This document shows positions 1 to 11,093 of a stretch of DNA of 54,187 nucleotides, one piece after another. The translations under genes were made by a program, and so were the position numbers. The notes beneath the pieces were generated by a model. That model made no database searches and was not told the origin of the DNA. It saw only the letters and a list, made by a program, of their open reading frames with translations. This DNA comes from a bacterium (GTDB taxonomy: Bacteria > Myxococcota_A > Polyangia > Nannocystales > Nannocystaceae), in contig JANSYI010000049.1 in the NCBI GenBank assembly GCA_024742475.1, positions 1 to 54,187 on the forward strand, given 5' to 3'. Numbering within the stretch: position 1 is the first letter of the stretch; each line of letters starts with the position of its first letter.

Positions 1-122
1 GGGCGCAGCCCCCTTCGCGCCTCCCTCCTAGTTCGGGCGCGCGGCGCCCTCGCTCGTCGCTTCGCTCCTCCTCCGCATCCGGGGCTGCGGTGGTGGGGCG
101 CAGCCCCCTTCGCGCCTCCCTC

Positions 123-130
<8 letters not shown>
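1..130. repeat. Direct repeat, 35 nt, two copies 95 bp apart
   Basis: Positions 1-35 and 96-130 are identical (beginning GGGCGCAGCC and ending CTAGTTCG). The second copy contains the stop codon of the EndA-like gene at 123-125. The first copy is cut by the window edge, so this may be the end of a longer tandem array. The 60 bases between the copies are not repeated inside the window. Confidence 0.85.
81..107 (-). terminator. Hairpin after the EndA-like gene
   Basis: GGGGCTGCG (81-89) and CGCAGCCCC (99-107) form a perfect 9-bp stem with a 9-base loop. It starts 16 bases past the stop codon of the minus-strand EndA-like gene. There is no clear T tract, so terminator activity is inferred from position and stem strength only. 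Confidence 0.5.
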
Positions 131-1202
<1,072 letters not shown>

Positions 1203-1289
1203 GCGGAGTGTGGCGCAGAGTAGCCGCAATCAAGCGGCCTCGGGAGCCCGCAGGGACGCGTCCCTCGGATCGGCCGCGTTTCTGCGCGC

Positions 1290-2681
1290 TCAGCCGACCG
1301 GTGGCGGCTGCGGTGGCGGCGTGTCGTGACAGACGCCGATCTCGAGGATCATGTAGAGCAACGCGAGCTCTTGCGGACTCAGGCCCGCGTGCGCCACCGA
1401 CGAGGTCTCGAAGGTGCTGTACATCATGCGGCCGCAGCCGAACTGCCCGACGAACGCCATCGGCCGCGTGGTCGCCGAGTCCGAGCAGCTCGTGCACGGC
1501 CCCTCGACGTAGGTGTGCGGCCCGACGTCGACCTGCTCGCCCTCGTCGTTTTCGACCAGCACCTCGTGCACCGCGTCGATGCCCGAGTAGTTCAGCTGAA
1601 GCTGCACGTCGGGCAGCTGGTGCAGCGTGGGATAGCCGCCGCCGATGTCCTTGAGGGGATCGGGCAGGGCCTGCATCCAGGCGAGCATCTCGGCGTCACG
1701 AACCTGCCCGGTGACGTCGTAGGCGGGCTGCAGATCGGGCATCGAGGGGCTGTGGAAATCGACGTAGGGGTCGAACGGGACGGAGACGTACTCGTTGGCG
1801 TGGTCGGTCGCGTACCACTTGCCGCCGCCGGCCACGTAGTCGCGGATGTTCTGGGCCCGCAAGCCAGAGACGTTGGGCGCCTCCAACCAGAAGCTGGTCG
1901 CCGCGCAGGGCACGAACACGATGTGGTACGGCCTCATGTTGTTGAGGTCGTCCATCCACGCACCGTTGGCGTCGCTGATCAGATCGAACTGCTCGGTGCC
2001 GGGAATGAGGTCACCCGAGGCCGAGACCTGACCGAGCCCGAACTTGGCGAGCACGTTGTAGACCCGGTCGGGATCGGTCTGATAGACGGCGATGCGAGGG
2101 ATCCACATCCCGTTGGCCGGATCCCATTGCCCGGGCAGGCTGCTGTCCATCGGCGCCACCTGGTTCGCCCCCTGGGCGACCTCGATGTCGACCACGCGGC
2201 GAAACTCCCCCTTCTGCACGACCAGCTTCTGCCCGGGCTTGGCGACGGCGGGCAACGAGAAGCTGCCATCGGCCTCGGAGAGCACGAAGTTCACGTCGCA
2301 CTCCAGCTCTACGCACTCGGCGCAGTAGGATTCGTCGGGGATCTCGGGGACCTCCCGATCCGTCACGTAGACCAGCGCGCCGCTGATCGGGATCTCGAGG
2401 TTGGGCGCGAACACCGTCCCCTCGAGCGTCGCGTTGGGCTCGGCGATGTCCTCCGCTTCACAGTCACCGCCACCATCACCCGCGGCTGTCGCCCCCCCGG
2501 TGCCGCCGCCGACGTCGAACACGCCCGTGCTGTCCGCCCCGCTGGGGTCGTCGTCGCCCGAGGTCGCCGACAGCGTCGTCAGCTGCGTCGGCGGGCCGTC
2601 GCTGTCGCGCCCCTCGCCGGCACACGCCCCGAGCGCGCCCATGAGGAGAAGTCCGCCCAAGAGCCCCGTCGTCCGCCGCAT
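1290..2681 (-). CDS. Lipoprotein with carboxypeptidase-regulatory-like and GATase-like regions
   Basis: The product is 463 residues. The N-terminus MRRTTGLLGG leads to a lipobox ending LGAC. A Ser/Thr/Gly/Asp-rich linker covers about residues 25-70. About residues 75-175 resemble a carboxypeptidase regulatory-like (Ig-like) domain: LEGTVF, GALVYVTD, DGSFSLPAV and QKLVVQKG. The C-terminal half has IVFVPCAAT, a long helix, and IRDYVAGGGKWYATDHANEYV, which resembles the class I glutamine amidotransferase-like fold in secreted ThuA-type proteins; no catalytic triad is evident. The last ~50 residues contain a CTSC pair. ATG 2681 was chosen because a TACGGT box ends 5 bases upstream. Function unknown; a surface lipoprotein is the safest reading. 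Confidence 0.75.
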   Translation of the reverse strand: MRRTTGLLGGLLLMGALGACAGEGRDSDGPPTQLTTLSATSGDDDPSGADSTGVFDVGGGTGGATAAGDGGGDCEAEDIAEPNATLEGTVFAPNLEIPISGALVYVTDREVPEIPDESYCAECVELECDVNFVLSEADGSFSLPAVAKPGQKLVVQKGEFRRVVDIEVAQGANQVAPMDSSLPGQWDPANGMWIPRIAVYQTDPDRVYNVLAKFGLGQVSASGDLIPGTEQFDLISDANGAWMDDLNNMRPYHIVFVPCAATSFWLEAPNVSGLRAQNIRDYVAGGGKWYATDHANEYVSVPFDPYVDFHSPSMPDLQPAYDVTGQVRDAEMLAWMQALPDPLKDIGGGYPTLHQLPDVQLQLNYSGIDAVHEVLVENDEGEQVDVGPHTYVEGPCTSCSDSATTRPMAFVGQFGCGRMMYSTFETSSVAHAGLSPQELALLYMILEIGVCHDTPPPQPPPVG

Positions 2682-2686
2682 GCCCC

Positions 2687-2692
2687 ACCGTA
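2687..2692 (-). promoter_or_regulatory. TANNNT -10 box, near-leaderless
   Basis: TACGGT preceded by TGG (extended -10 form) ends 5 bases before ATG 2681 of the GATase-like lipoprotein. No Shine-Dalgarno sequence fits in the gap. Confidence 0.5.
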
Positions 2693-2833
2693 CCAAGGGC
2701 CATCGCGCGGTTCATCGGGGCCGCGAACACGTCATCGACCTCACCGGATCGGCGCGGAAACGGGCCCCGTTGGCATCGCGGAGACATCCCGTATGCTCGC
2801 GCGCACCCCGGTATCGCGGCACAATCCAGCCCG

Positions 2834-3637
2834 ATGGCCCGCTCGATGAGCTTCCCCCTGCTCGCGTTCACCGCCGCCTGCTTCTCGGAGCCGCCGACCG
2901 GTGGCTCCCCTGCCGGCACCACCGAGGTGGCGAGCAACGACACGGGGATCGCGACGAGCGGGGCGCAGAGCAGCGGCGACGTCGACCCGAGCGACGGCTC
3001 GACCGGCCTGGGCAGCTCGAGCACCGGTTTCTTCCTGCCGACGTCGACGGGGCTCGACACCCTCGGAGAGACGGGCGCACTCGAGACCGGCAACCTGCCT
3101 GCGATCGTCTTCGACTTCTACGCAGACTGCGGCGCGGGCACGTGGCAGGCGACATCGGACACGGACGGTCTCATCGGCACCACGTGCATGAACAACGCAA
3201 GCGCCGCACACAGCCTGGGCGGAGGGTGGAGGTTTCCGATGTATGGCTCTCCGACGTTCGGGGCTCAGGAGAACGTGCTAGTGCTTCGCCCGAGCCTGGC
3301 GCCCGGCGGCGTGGTGCAGGCTTCGTACCAGGCCGGCATGACCGGCATTCAAGACGGTGACATCCTGAGGCTCGACTACGAGTTCGTGAACACCTCGATG
3401 ATGTCGAGCGAGGTCGGGTCGATGACCTTTCAGGTCTTGGTCAACGACCCACAGGGCCAGCCAGAAAACGCGGTCGTCATCGAGGAGGTGTTTGGCGGCG
3501 GGAGCGACACGAGCGGCATGATCGACGTTCCGCTCGAGATAGCCCCAGGTGAGGAACTCACCATCTTCGTCCTCGCCGACGCATCGGTCGAGGACCAGGG
3601 CGTCGCGCTCTACGACGCGGTGGTCGTCCGGCCGTAG
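2834..3637 (+). CDS. Hypothetical secreted lipoprotein
   Basis: The product is 267 residues. It starts MARSMSFPLLAF with a lipobox FTAAC, followed by a Gly/Ser/Thr/Asp linker to about residue 85. The rest looks like one beta-rich domain: FDFYADC, GTWQATSD, GGGWRFPMYG, VLVLRPSLAPGG, and a TFQVLVND to LTIFVLADASVED stretch. Four Cys in the region from the lipobox to the domain include the lipidated one. I do not recognise the family. It shares its linker style with the lipoproteins at 24131, 27233, 27733, 32508 and 32755. It converges on the gene ending at 3667, with 29 bases between. Confidence 0.7.
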   Translation: MARSMSFPLLAFTAACFSEPPTGGSPAGTTEVASNDTGIATSGAQSSGDVDPSDGSTGLGSSSTGFFLPTSTGLDTLGETGALETGNLPAIVFDFYADCGAGTWQATSDTDGLIGTTCMNNASAAHSLGGGWRFPMYGSPTFGAQENVLVLRPSLAPGGVVQASYQAGMTGIQDGDILRLDYEFVNTSMMSSEVGSMTFQVLVNDPQGQPENAVVIEEVFGGGSDTSGMIDVPLEIAPGEELTIFVLADASVEDQGVALYDAVVVRP

Positions 3638-3666
3638 CGGCACCGAGGTCGCGCCGCCGCCGCCGC

Positions 3667-4428
3667 TCAACGAGAGAAGTCGGCGATCGCCTGCGCGAGG
3701 CCGCGCGCGCGGTCGAGCGACGCGAGCAGGTCGTGTGGCTCGGCGGTCGCCGCCGAAGAGCGCACCTCGTCGAGGTAGCTCGCGAGCGCTTGCCGCAGGC
3801 TGTCGGTGACCGGGCTGTTCACGCGGCGCGGCGGCTGGGGCGGCGGCACCGTGGCGACGTGACGCGTGCCGCCCTTGGTGCTCGGCGGCTTTCCGAAGCT
3901 CGGTGGACGAACGACGGGCGCCGAGGCGAAGGGGCGTCCATTGCTCTTGGGCTTGACGACCGAGCGGTCGCCCTCGTGCTCGAGCAGCCCGTCCGCCTTG
4001 GCGAGCAGCAGCGAGCACACCTGGTCGTGCATGGCGCTGAGCTCGGCCGGCAGCTCGCGAAAGTGAAACTCCACGTCCACTTCCTCTTTGACGGCGTTGA
4101 GGGCTTCGGCGGTGGGCTCATCGAAGCTCACGCCGTGCGCACCGAGTCGGTCGCGGAACATGCGAGCCGCCACGCGCGCGACCTGGTCGGGGGACGCGTC
4201 GACCCCGAGCACGCGCGCGAGGCCCTGCTTCACGCCAGCGAAGTAGGTGGACACGAAGCAGTCGAGCATGCCGTCCCGCGCGTCTTCGATGGAGATCTTC
4301 GGGCGCGCCAGGCGGGCGCGCAGTCGGTTGCCGTACTTCTCCTGAACCTCGAGGTCGACCTCGGTGGGAGCGTTGGGGCTGGGCGCACTGGGTGAGGAGG
4401 AGGAGGAAGCGCTGGGCGTGGTGTTCAT
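3667..4428 (-). CDS. Unknown soluble protein coupled to kinase
   Basis: The product is 253 residues and has no signal peptide. About residues 1-22 are Ser/Pro-rich, about 25-150 are predominantly helical and charged (DLEVQEKYGNRL, EDARDGMLDCF, FRELPAELSAMHDQV), about 155-205 are Pro/Arg/Lys-rich and probably disordered, and the end is helical. I do not recognise the family. The start ATG is three bases past the stop of the Ser/Thr kinase gene, so the two are almost certainly co-transcribed. It may be a substrate, scaffold or modulator of that kinase, but this is inferred only from position. Confidence 0.7.
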   Translation of the reverse strand: MNTTPSASSSSSPSAPSPNAPTEVDLEVQEKYGNRLRARLARPKISIEDARDGMLDCFVSTYFAGVKQGLARVLGVDASPDQVARVAARMFRDRLGAHGVSFDEPTAEALNAVKEEVDVEFHFRELPAELSAMHDQVCSLLLAKADGLLEHEGDRSVVKPKSNGRPFASAPVVRPPSFGKPPSTKGGTRHVATVPPPQPPRRVNSPVTDSLRQALASYLDEVRSSAATAEPHDLLASLDRARGLAQAIADFSR

Positions 4429-4431
4429 GGG

Positions 4432-6042
4432 TCAGTCTCCGAATCCGGAAAGGGCTGCGATCACGGCGTCGTCTTCACTGCCCGCATCCGACGTCGGAGG
4501 GCGGGCAGACGTCAACACGATCGACGTCAGGGGATGGCCCTCGTGGGGCCGATGTTCTGAGGCAGGTTGAGAGAGATCGAGCTCGAGCAAGCGCGAGCAC
4601 TGCGGGCACCGGACCCGCAGCAAGGTGCTCGACGTCGCCGGCAGCTGGCCGTGCCCCCCGCAGGCGCAGCGCCAGTGCAGCGTGTGCGTATCGGCTTCGA
4701 GCCGCCCGGGCTCGGGCACAGCCCGGTGTTCCCCGAGGATCGCAAACACGCTGCAGCGCGCGTCGGTGTCGAGGAGAAACCGCCCCCGTCGCTCGACGCG
4801 GCCCCGCCACCCCAAGCCGACCGCCGCGTGCAGCTGCTCGGTGAGCAGCACCTCCTCGGGACCCGCGAGGCGGGCGAGTCGAAGTACGGCGCGCACGCCC
4901 GGGCCAAGGGCCATCCCCGTCTCGTCGACCGACGTGGCGCCCTGGTGCAGCGCGAGGGACGGCCGCGGGATATCGGCCGAGGGGTGCGTGCGCCCGAGGC
5001 GGAGGGCAGCCTCGGCCGAGGGCAGCACCGCGACGACCTCGCTTCCGATCGACTGCGCGACCCGGCCACCTTCATCGTCAACGCACCGCGTGAACCAGCG
5101 CAGCTGCTGGTCGGCCACCGCGCGGTCGGTGCGATGCAGCGACGCGGCGGCCAGCGACAGCACGCTCGCGCCCCGCGGCGCCTCGTAGAACGAGGAGCCC
5201 ACGCGCCCAAGCTCATCGGCGATCGCTTCCAGCGACGCCTCGACCTCGGCCGCCGTCGACGGACGCTCGCTCGCGCGAGAGCGCAGCAGCGAGCGCAGCA
5301 GGTCGTCGAGCGCTGCGGGAGCCTCGGGGCGCAGAAGATGTACAGGCCGCGGTCGGTCGTCGAGGATGGCGCGCAGCAGCGAGACGGGGTCGCGCTGCAC
5401 CCACGGCAGCTCGCCGGTCACCATCTCGAACAAGGTCACCCCCAGCGAGAACAGGTCCGCCCGACCGTCGATCTCCGACCCCATCAGCTGCTCGGGCGCG
5501 ACGTACCCCACGGTGCCCACGGCGACGCCGACCCGCGTGAGCTTCTCGTCGCTGGTCGCCGCCTGCGCGATGCCGAAGTCGACGATCCGTGCGCACTCCC
5601 GAACGCCGTTCCGGGCCAGCATGACGTTGCCCGGCTTGATATCTCGATGAACGATGTCCCGCCGATGGGCCGCCGCGAGGCCTGCGGCGACATCCCGTGC
5701 CAGCGAGACCGCGCGCGCAATCGAGACGCGACCTTGATGTGCGAGGACCTGGTCGAGCGCCACACCGTCGACGAGCTCCATGACGATGAACGGCAGCCCA
5801 TCGGACACCCCAAAGTCGAGCGTCGTGACGATGCTTGGGTGCACGAGCCGGCTCGAAGCCATCGCCTCCCGCCGAAATCGCGCGACCATCAGGTCGTCGT
5901 CGAGGAAGCTCGCCGCGAGCAGCTTGATGGCGACGTCACGGTCGAGCACGAGGTCGCGTCCGCGATAGACCGAGCCCATCGCACCCGCGCCGAGTTGCGA
6001 TTCGAGTTGCCAACGCTCGGCGAGCACCACCCCCTCGACCAT
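4432..6042 (-). CDS. Ser/Thr protein kinase with degenerate cyclase-like domain and zinc ribbon
   Basis: The product is 536 residues and cytoplasmic. Residues ~8-270 are a Pkn-type kinase domain: Gly loop GAGAMGSVY, catalytic Lys in VAIKLL, HRDIKPGN, DFG in VDFGIAQ, and APE in VGYVAPEQL, so it looks active. Residues ~290-440 resemble a class III adenylate/guanylate cyclase domain: GSEVVAVLPSAEAALRLG, LALHQGAT, then VRAVLRLARLAGPEEVLL. The two metal-binding Asp positions are not conserved, so it is probably a regulatory relic. A CxC...CPQC zinc-ribbon-like motif lies near residues 455-490. ATG 6042 is supported by a TATCCT box 7 bases upstream. The next gene follows after three bases. Confidence 0.85.
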   Translation of the reverse strand: MVEGVVLAERWQLESQLGAGAMGSVYRGRDLVLDRDVAIKLLAASFLDDDLMVARFRREAMASSRLVHPSIVTTLDFGVSDGLPFIVMELVDGVALDQVLAHQGRVSIARAVSLARDVAAGLAAAHRRDIVHRDIKPGNVMLARNGVRECARIVDFGIAQAATSDEKLTRVGVAVGTVGYVAPEQLMGSEIDGRADLFSLGVTLFEMVTGELPWVQRDPVSLLRAILDDRPRPVHLLRPEAPAALDDLLRSLLRSRASERPSTAAEVEASLEAIADELGRVGSSFYEAPRGASVLSLAAASLHRTDRAVADQQLRWFTRCVDDEGGRVAQSIGSEVVAVLPSAEAALRLGRTHPSADIPRPSLALHQGATSVDETGMALGPGVRAVLRLARLAGPEEVLLTEQLHAAVGLGWRGRVERRGRFLLDTDARCSVFAILGEHRAVPEPGRLEADTHTLHWRCACGGHGQLPATSSTLLRVRCPQCSRLLELDLSQPASEHRPHEGHPLTSIVLTSARPPTSDAGSEDDAVIAALSGFGD

Positions 6043-6049
6043 CCCGAAG

Positions 6050-6055
6050 AGGATA
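6050..6055 (-). promoter_or_regulatory. TANNNT -10 box, leaderless
   Basis: TATCCT ends 7 bases before ATG 6042 of the Ser/Thr kinase gene. No Shine-Dalgarno sequence is visible. Confidence 0.5.
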
Positions 6056-6233
6056 GGTGAAGACGGGGTCCGCAGGGTGCGAACTCGCACCACGAGGGTT
6101 CGTTTGGACTGCGCTGCGATCGACGGTTGAGCGCGATTGCCGATCGCACGGCAGGTAAGCGCTGCGCCAACCGTTTATCCCCCGAAGCGACCCGGCGGCC
6201 GACCAGGACACGACCCGTGCATGCCCCAACGAA

Positions 6234-6268
6234 GACAGCGACCCCGGCAAGAGCCGCGGGTCGCTGTC
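6234..6268 (-). terminator. Rho-independent terminator of lon
   Basis: GACAGCGACCC (6234-6244) pairs with GGGTCGCTGTC (6258-6268); an inner CGGC/GCCG pair extends the stem on the transcribed strand. The RNA continues into TTCGTTG. It lies 22 bases past the lon stop codon. Confidence 0.85.
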
Positions 6269-6289
6269 CTTCATGCAGAGCGCGCGCTG

Positions 6290-8758
<2,469 letters not shown>

Positions 8759-8812
8759 GGAACTTCGTGTTGGCCCGCGCTGGCGAAGCTGCCATCGCGT
8801 TGACCATCGCCG

Positions 8813-8841
8813 ACGGTAGCACCGCGCCCATACCCGGTCAA
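8813..8841 (-). promoter_or_regulatory. Housekeeping-type promoter of lon
   Basis: On the minus strand TTGACC (8836-8841) is followed after exactly 17 bases by TACCGT (8813-8818), preceded by TGC. This is a good sigma-70-type match. It predicts a 5' leader of about 45 bases before ATG 8758. Confidence 0.65.
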
Positions 8842-8959
8842 ACCGCCAGATGGGCAGTTAGGCCACCGTTCTCGTACGATTTCAGGCCATTGGCTCGGCC
8901 GGTGTCCCGCCCCCGGACGACGCGAGGCACGCCGGTCGACGCCGCGGGTGCGCGGGCCT

Positions 8960-8977
8960 CCCCGACCGCGTTCGGGG
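8960..8977 (-). terminator. Weak hairpin after the membrane transferase-like gene
   Basis: CCCCGA (8960-8965) and TCGGGG (8972-8977) form a 6-bp stem with a 6-base loop, 26 bases past the stop of the gene ending at 9003. There is no T tract. Nothing else was seen in the rest of the 8759-9002 gap apart from the lon promoter. Confidence 0.3.
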
Positions 8978-9002
8978 CGTCGGAGCCGATGCTCAGGTGG
9001 GG

Positions 9003-10274
9003 TCAGGTGGACTCTTCGGGCTGCGGTTCGCCGACCGCGTCGCGCAATGAGACCGGCGGGCCTGCGTACCACCGCCACAGCCGGGCCAATGCTCCGGTGG
9101 CCAGCACGCTCCAGGGCAGCTCGGGAGTGGCGAACGCCGACGCCAACAGGACGAGCAGCTCGAAGATCGGCGCGTGGTCCAAGCCGGGCCACCACGGAAC
9201 GCCGAGCCGGCGCGCGGCCCCCTCGGCGTTGGGCAGGCGGAAGATCTCGGCGTCGCGACCGCGAAGCAGCAAGCGCGCCTGCAGCAGCGAGAGAAGGACG
9301 GCGGCGACCCCGGCGACGAGCAGGACGACGGCCGCGACCGACGAGCGGTCGGTCTCGGCCACGATGACGTAGGTCAAGCCGGCCATGATCGCCGCGTGGC
9401 CCAGAGGGCGCGCGGCAGCTGCGAGATGCTCGTCGACGGACTCGGTCAGCCCTCCCCCCGCCGCGCGCAGGTGCCGGATGTGGCCGACGAGAGACGTGAC
9501 CATGACCCCGACCACGAGCCCCAGGCCCGCCGCCAGCGTCCCGAAGAAGCCGCCCACGAGCGCCATCGGCAGCGCCGAGACGACCAGACCGACCCCGAGC
9601 AGGTTCAACTGAGCCAGAGGGCGCCCCGAATCGGCCATCCATCGCAGCACGGGTCGCTCGACGTCGCGTGACCAGCCGCGATGCTCGGGCGCGGGGAGGC
9701 CCGCGCTGCGCAGCGTGAGTTCCTGGGCCCGGCGAAGATCTTCGGGGTCGACCTGGCGCACCACGTCTGCGGGGCCGAACGGCTCGGGCCAGGGGAGTTC
9801 TTCGGTGAGCGGCAGCATGGCGGGCACCCTCTGCAGCTCACCGAAGAAACACGCCGCCGGTCGCCCAACCTCGTCATAGAGGGTGTAGCGCTCGCCGGGC
9901 TCGAGCGGGTGCTCGACCATCAGCTCCAAGACGTCGGGGTTGAGCACCGTGCCCTCGAAGACGACGAGCGCGGGGCGCCCCAAGCTCTCGCCGGTGGCGG
10001 TGTCCGAGACGGGCAGCGCTCGCTCGCCCGCCTCCCGCGAGGCCTCGGAGAACGCCTGCGCCGCTTCGATGCCCATGGCCGTGCCCGGGGTGAGGATCGC
10101 ACGCTCGAAGCCCGCCGCGCCCGCGGCCACGATCAGCCGAGACAGGGCGTCGCGACCGAGGACTGGGCGCTGCGCGTCGACCCGCGCGTCGCCGTCGGCC
10201 AACACGACGAGCACCGGCGCTGGCAGGTGCCCGTGGATCTCGGACGGCTCGGTGATGTCGATGGCGTCGACCAA
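9003..10274 (-). CDS. Membrane protein resembling a degenerate nucleotidyltransferase/CDP-alcohol transferase fusion
   Basis: The product is 423 residues. Residues ~1-190 look like a nucleotidyltransferase-fold domain (VLVVLADGDAR at the start, then alternating strands and helices, GRPALVVFEGTVLNPDVLELM). A linker with DPEDLRRAQELTLRSAG resembles the region that joins the two halves of IPC transferase/DIPP synthase enzymes. Residues ~225-410 have about five or six membrane segments. The stretch VGHIRHLRAAGG...TESVDEHL lies where CDP-alcohol phosphatidyltransferases carry their DGxxAR...GxxxD...D motif, but most of the Asp residues are absent, so activity is doubtful. The start is TTG, supported by a TAAGGT box 9 bases upstream. 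It follows the Smr gene by 25 bases. The family call is tentative. Confidence 0.6.
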   Translation of the reverse strand: MVDAIDITEPSEIHGHLPAPVLVVLADGDARVDAQRPVLGRDALSRLIVAAGAAGFERAILTPGTAMGIEAAQAFSEASREAGERALPVSDTATGESLGRPALVVFEGTVLNPDVLELMVEHPLEPGERYTLYDEVGRPAACFFGELQRVPAMLPLTEELPWPEPFGPADVVRQVDPEDLRRAQELTLRSAGLPAPEHRGWSRDVERPVLRWMADSGRPLAQLNLLGVGLVVSALPMALVGGFFGTLAAGLGLVVGVMVTSLVGHIRHLRAAGGGLTESVDEHLAAAARPLGHAAIMAGLTYVIVAETDRSSVAAVVLLVAGVAAVLLSLLQARLLLRGRDAEIFRLPNAEGAARRLGVPWWPGLDHAPIFELLVLLASAFATPELPWSVLATGALARLWRWYAGPPVSLRDAVGEPQPEEST

Positions 10275-10283
10275 CCTCGGCGT

Positions 10284-10289
10284 ACCTTA
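10284..10289 (-). promoter_or_regulatory. TANNNT -10 box, leaderless
   Basis: TAAGGT preceded by TGC (extended -10) ends 9 bases before the TTG start at 10274. It lies in the 25-base gap after the Smr gene, so the downstream gene may have its own promoter. Confidence 0.45.
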
Positions 10290-10299
10290 GCAGTGGACG

Positions 10300-11037
10300 T
10301 CACGCCCCGCGATCGGGCGGGTGCAGGGTCACGACGGTCGCCCCCCAGCTCCCCTCCCCCATGCCACCGAGGCGAAACGCGGCGACGCCGGGGTGCCGCT
10401 CGAGCAACGCGTGCACGGTACGCCGGAGGTTGCCGACGCCCTTGCCGTGGACCAGTCGCAGCTCGGTCAGGCCGCGTTCGAGGCACGCGTCGATGTACGC
10501 CTCGACCACGCCGCGCACCTCCTTGGGCTTGAACGGGTGAAGGTCGAGCTCGCCGTCGATGGGGAGCTCGCCGGGTCCGGGCGCCGCGTCGGCGAGCATG
10601 CCCACCCACGGGGCACCGGGCAGGCGTCCCGGCGTGCCCCAAGAGAGCCCTTTGGGCGCAGGCCGCTCGTTGATCAGGACCTTGGAGGTCGGGGCGCGGA
10701 GGAGGCGGCGCCGCGGCGCTCGACCGCCGGCGTCGAGCCAGCGACCGTCGACCTCGATCTCGAGCCGGTGTCCTGCCGGGGCGCCGCGGTGCGCGTACGC
10801 GACGACCCGCGCCCGACCAAACAGCGCCGCGGCGAGCAGGTCGAGGATCTCCAGCGCATCGTCAGCGTCGAACTCGTGGCACCACGGTCCGACGTTGACC
10901 TCGAGCGTGGCCGAGAGCGCCACCGGAAGCGGCCCGGCGACGGTCCACCCCTCGTCCGAGGGCTCGGCAACCTCGAGCGCGGCCGACCATTGGGCCAGCT
11001 GCGTGACGAGGACCGCCGGGAAGGAGGAAGGGACCAT
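10300..11037 (-). CDS. Smr domain-containing protein
   Basis: The product is 245 residues and cytoplasmic. Residues ~160-240 are an Smr domain: ELDLHPFKPKEV, then LRLVHGKGVGNLRRTVHALL and GATVVTL. The LDLH and HGKG motifs are the nucleic-acid binding/endonuclease signature seen in MutS2 C-termini and in stand-alone SmrA/SmrB proteins. The N-terminal 150 residues are not recognised; they have a CHEF motif and a basic stretch GGRAPRRRLLRAP. Stand-alone Smr proteins in other bacteria cleave mRNA at collided ribosomes. Whether this one does is not shown. Confidence 0.85.
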   Translation of the reverse strand: MVPSSFPAVLVTQLAQWSAALEVAEPSDEGWTVAGPLPVALSATLEVNVGPWCHEFDADDALEILDLLAAALFGRARVVAYAHRGAPAGHRLEIEVDGRWLDAGGRAPRRRLLRAPTSKVLINERPAPKGLSWGTPGRLPGAPWVGMLADAAPGPGELPIDGELDLHPFKPKEVRGVVEAYIDACLERGLTELRLVHGKGVGNLRRTVHALLERHPGVAAFRLGGMGEGSWGATVVTLHPPDRGA

Positions 11038-11054
11038 GGGCTCGTGGCCGCCCG

Positions 11055-11083
11055 TTGAGGCACGCGCGTCCGTGCGGCATGAT
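11055..11083 (+). promoter_or_regulatory. Candidate promoter of the kinase-TPR gene
   Basis: TTGAGG (11055-11060) and CATGAT (11078-11083) are separated by 17 bases. The -10 box ends 10 bases before ATG 11094, the same geometry as the TANNNT boxes in this window but with one mismatch. Confidence 0.35.
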
Positions 11084-11093
11084 CCCCACGACG

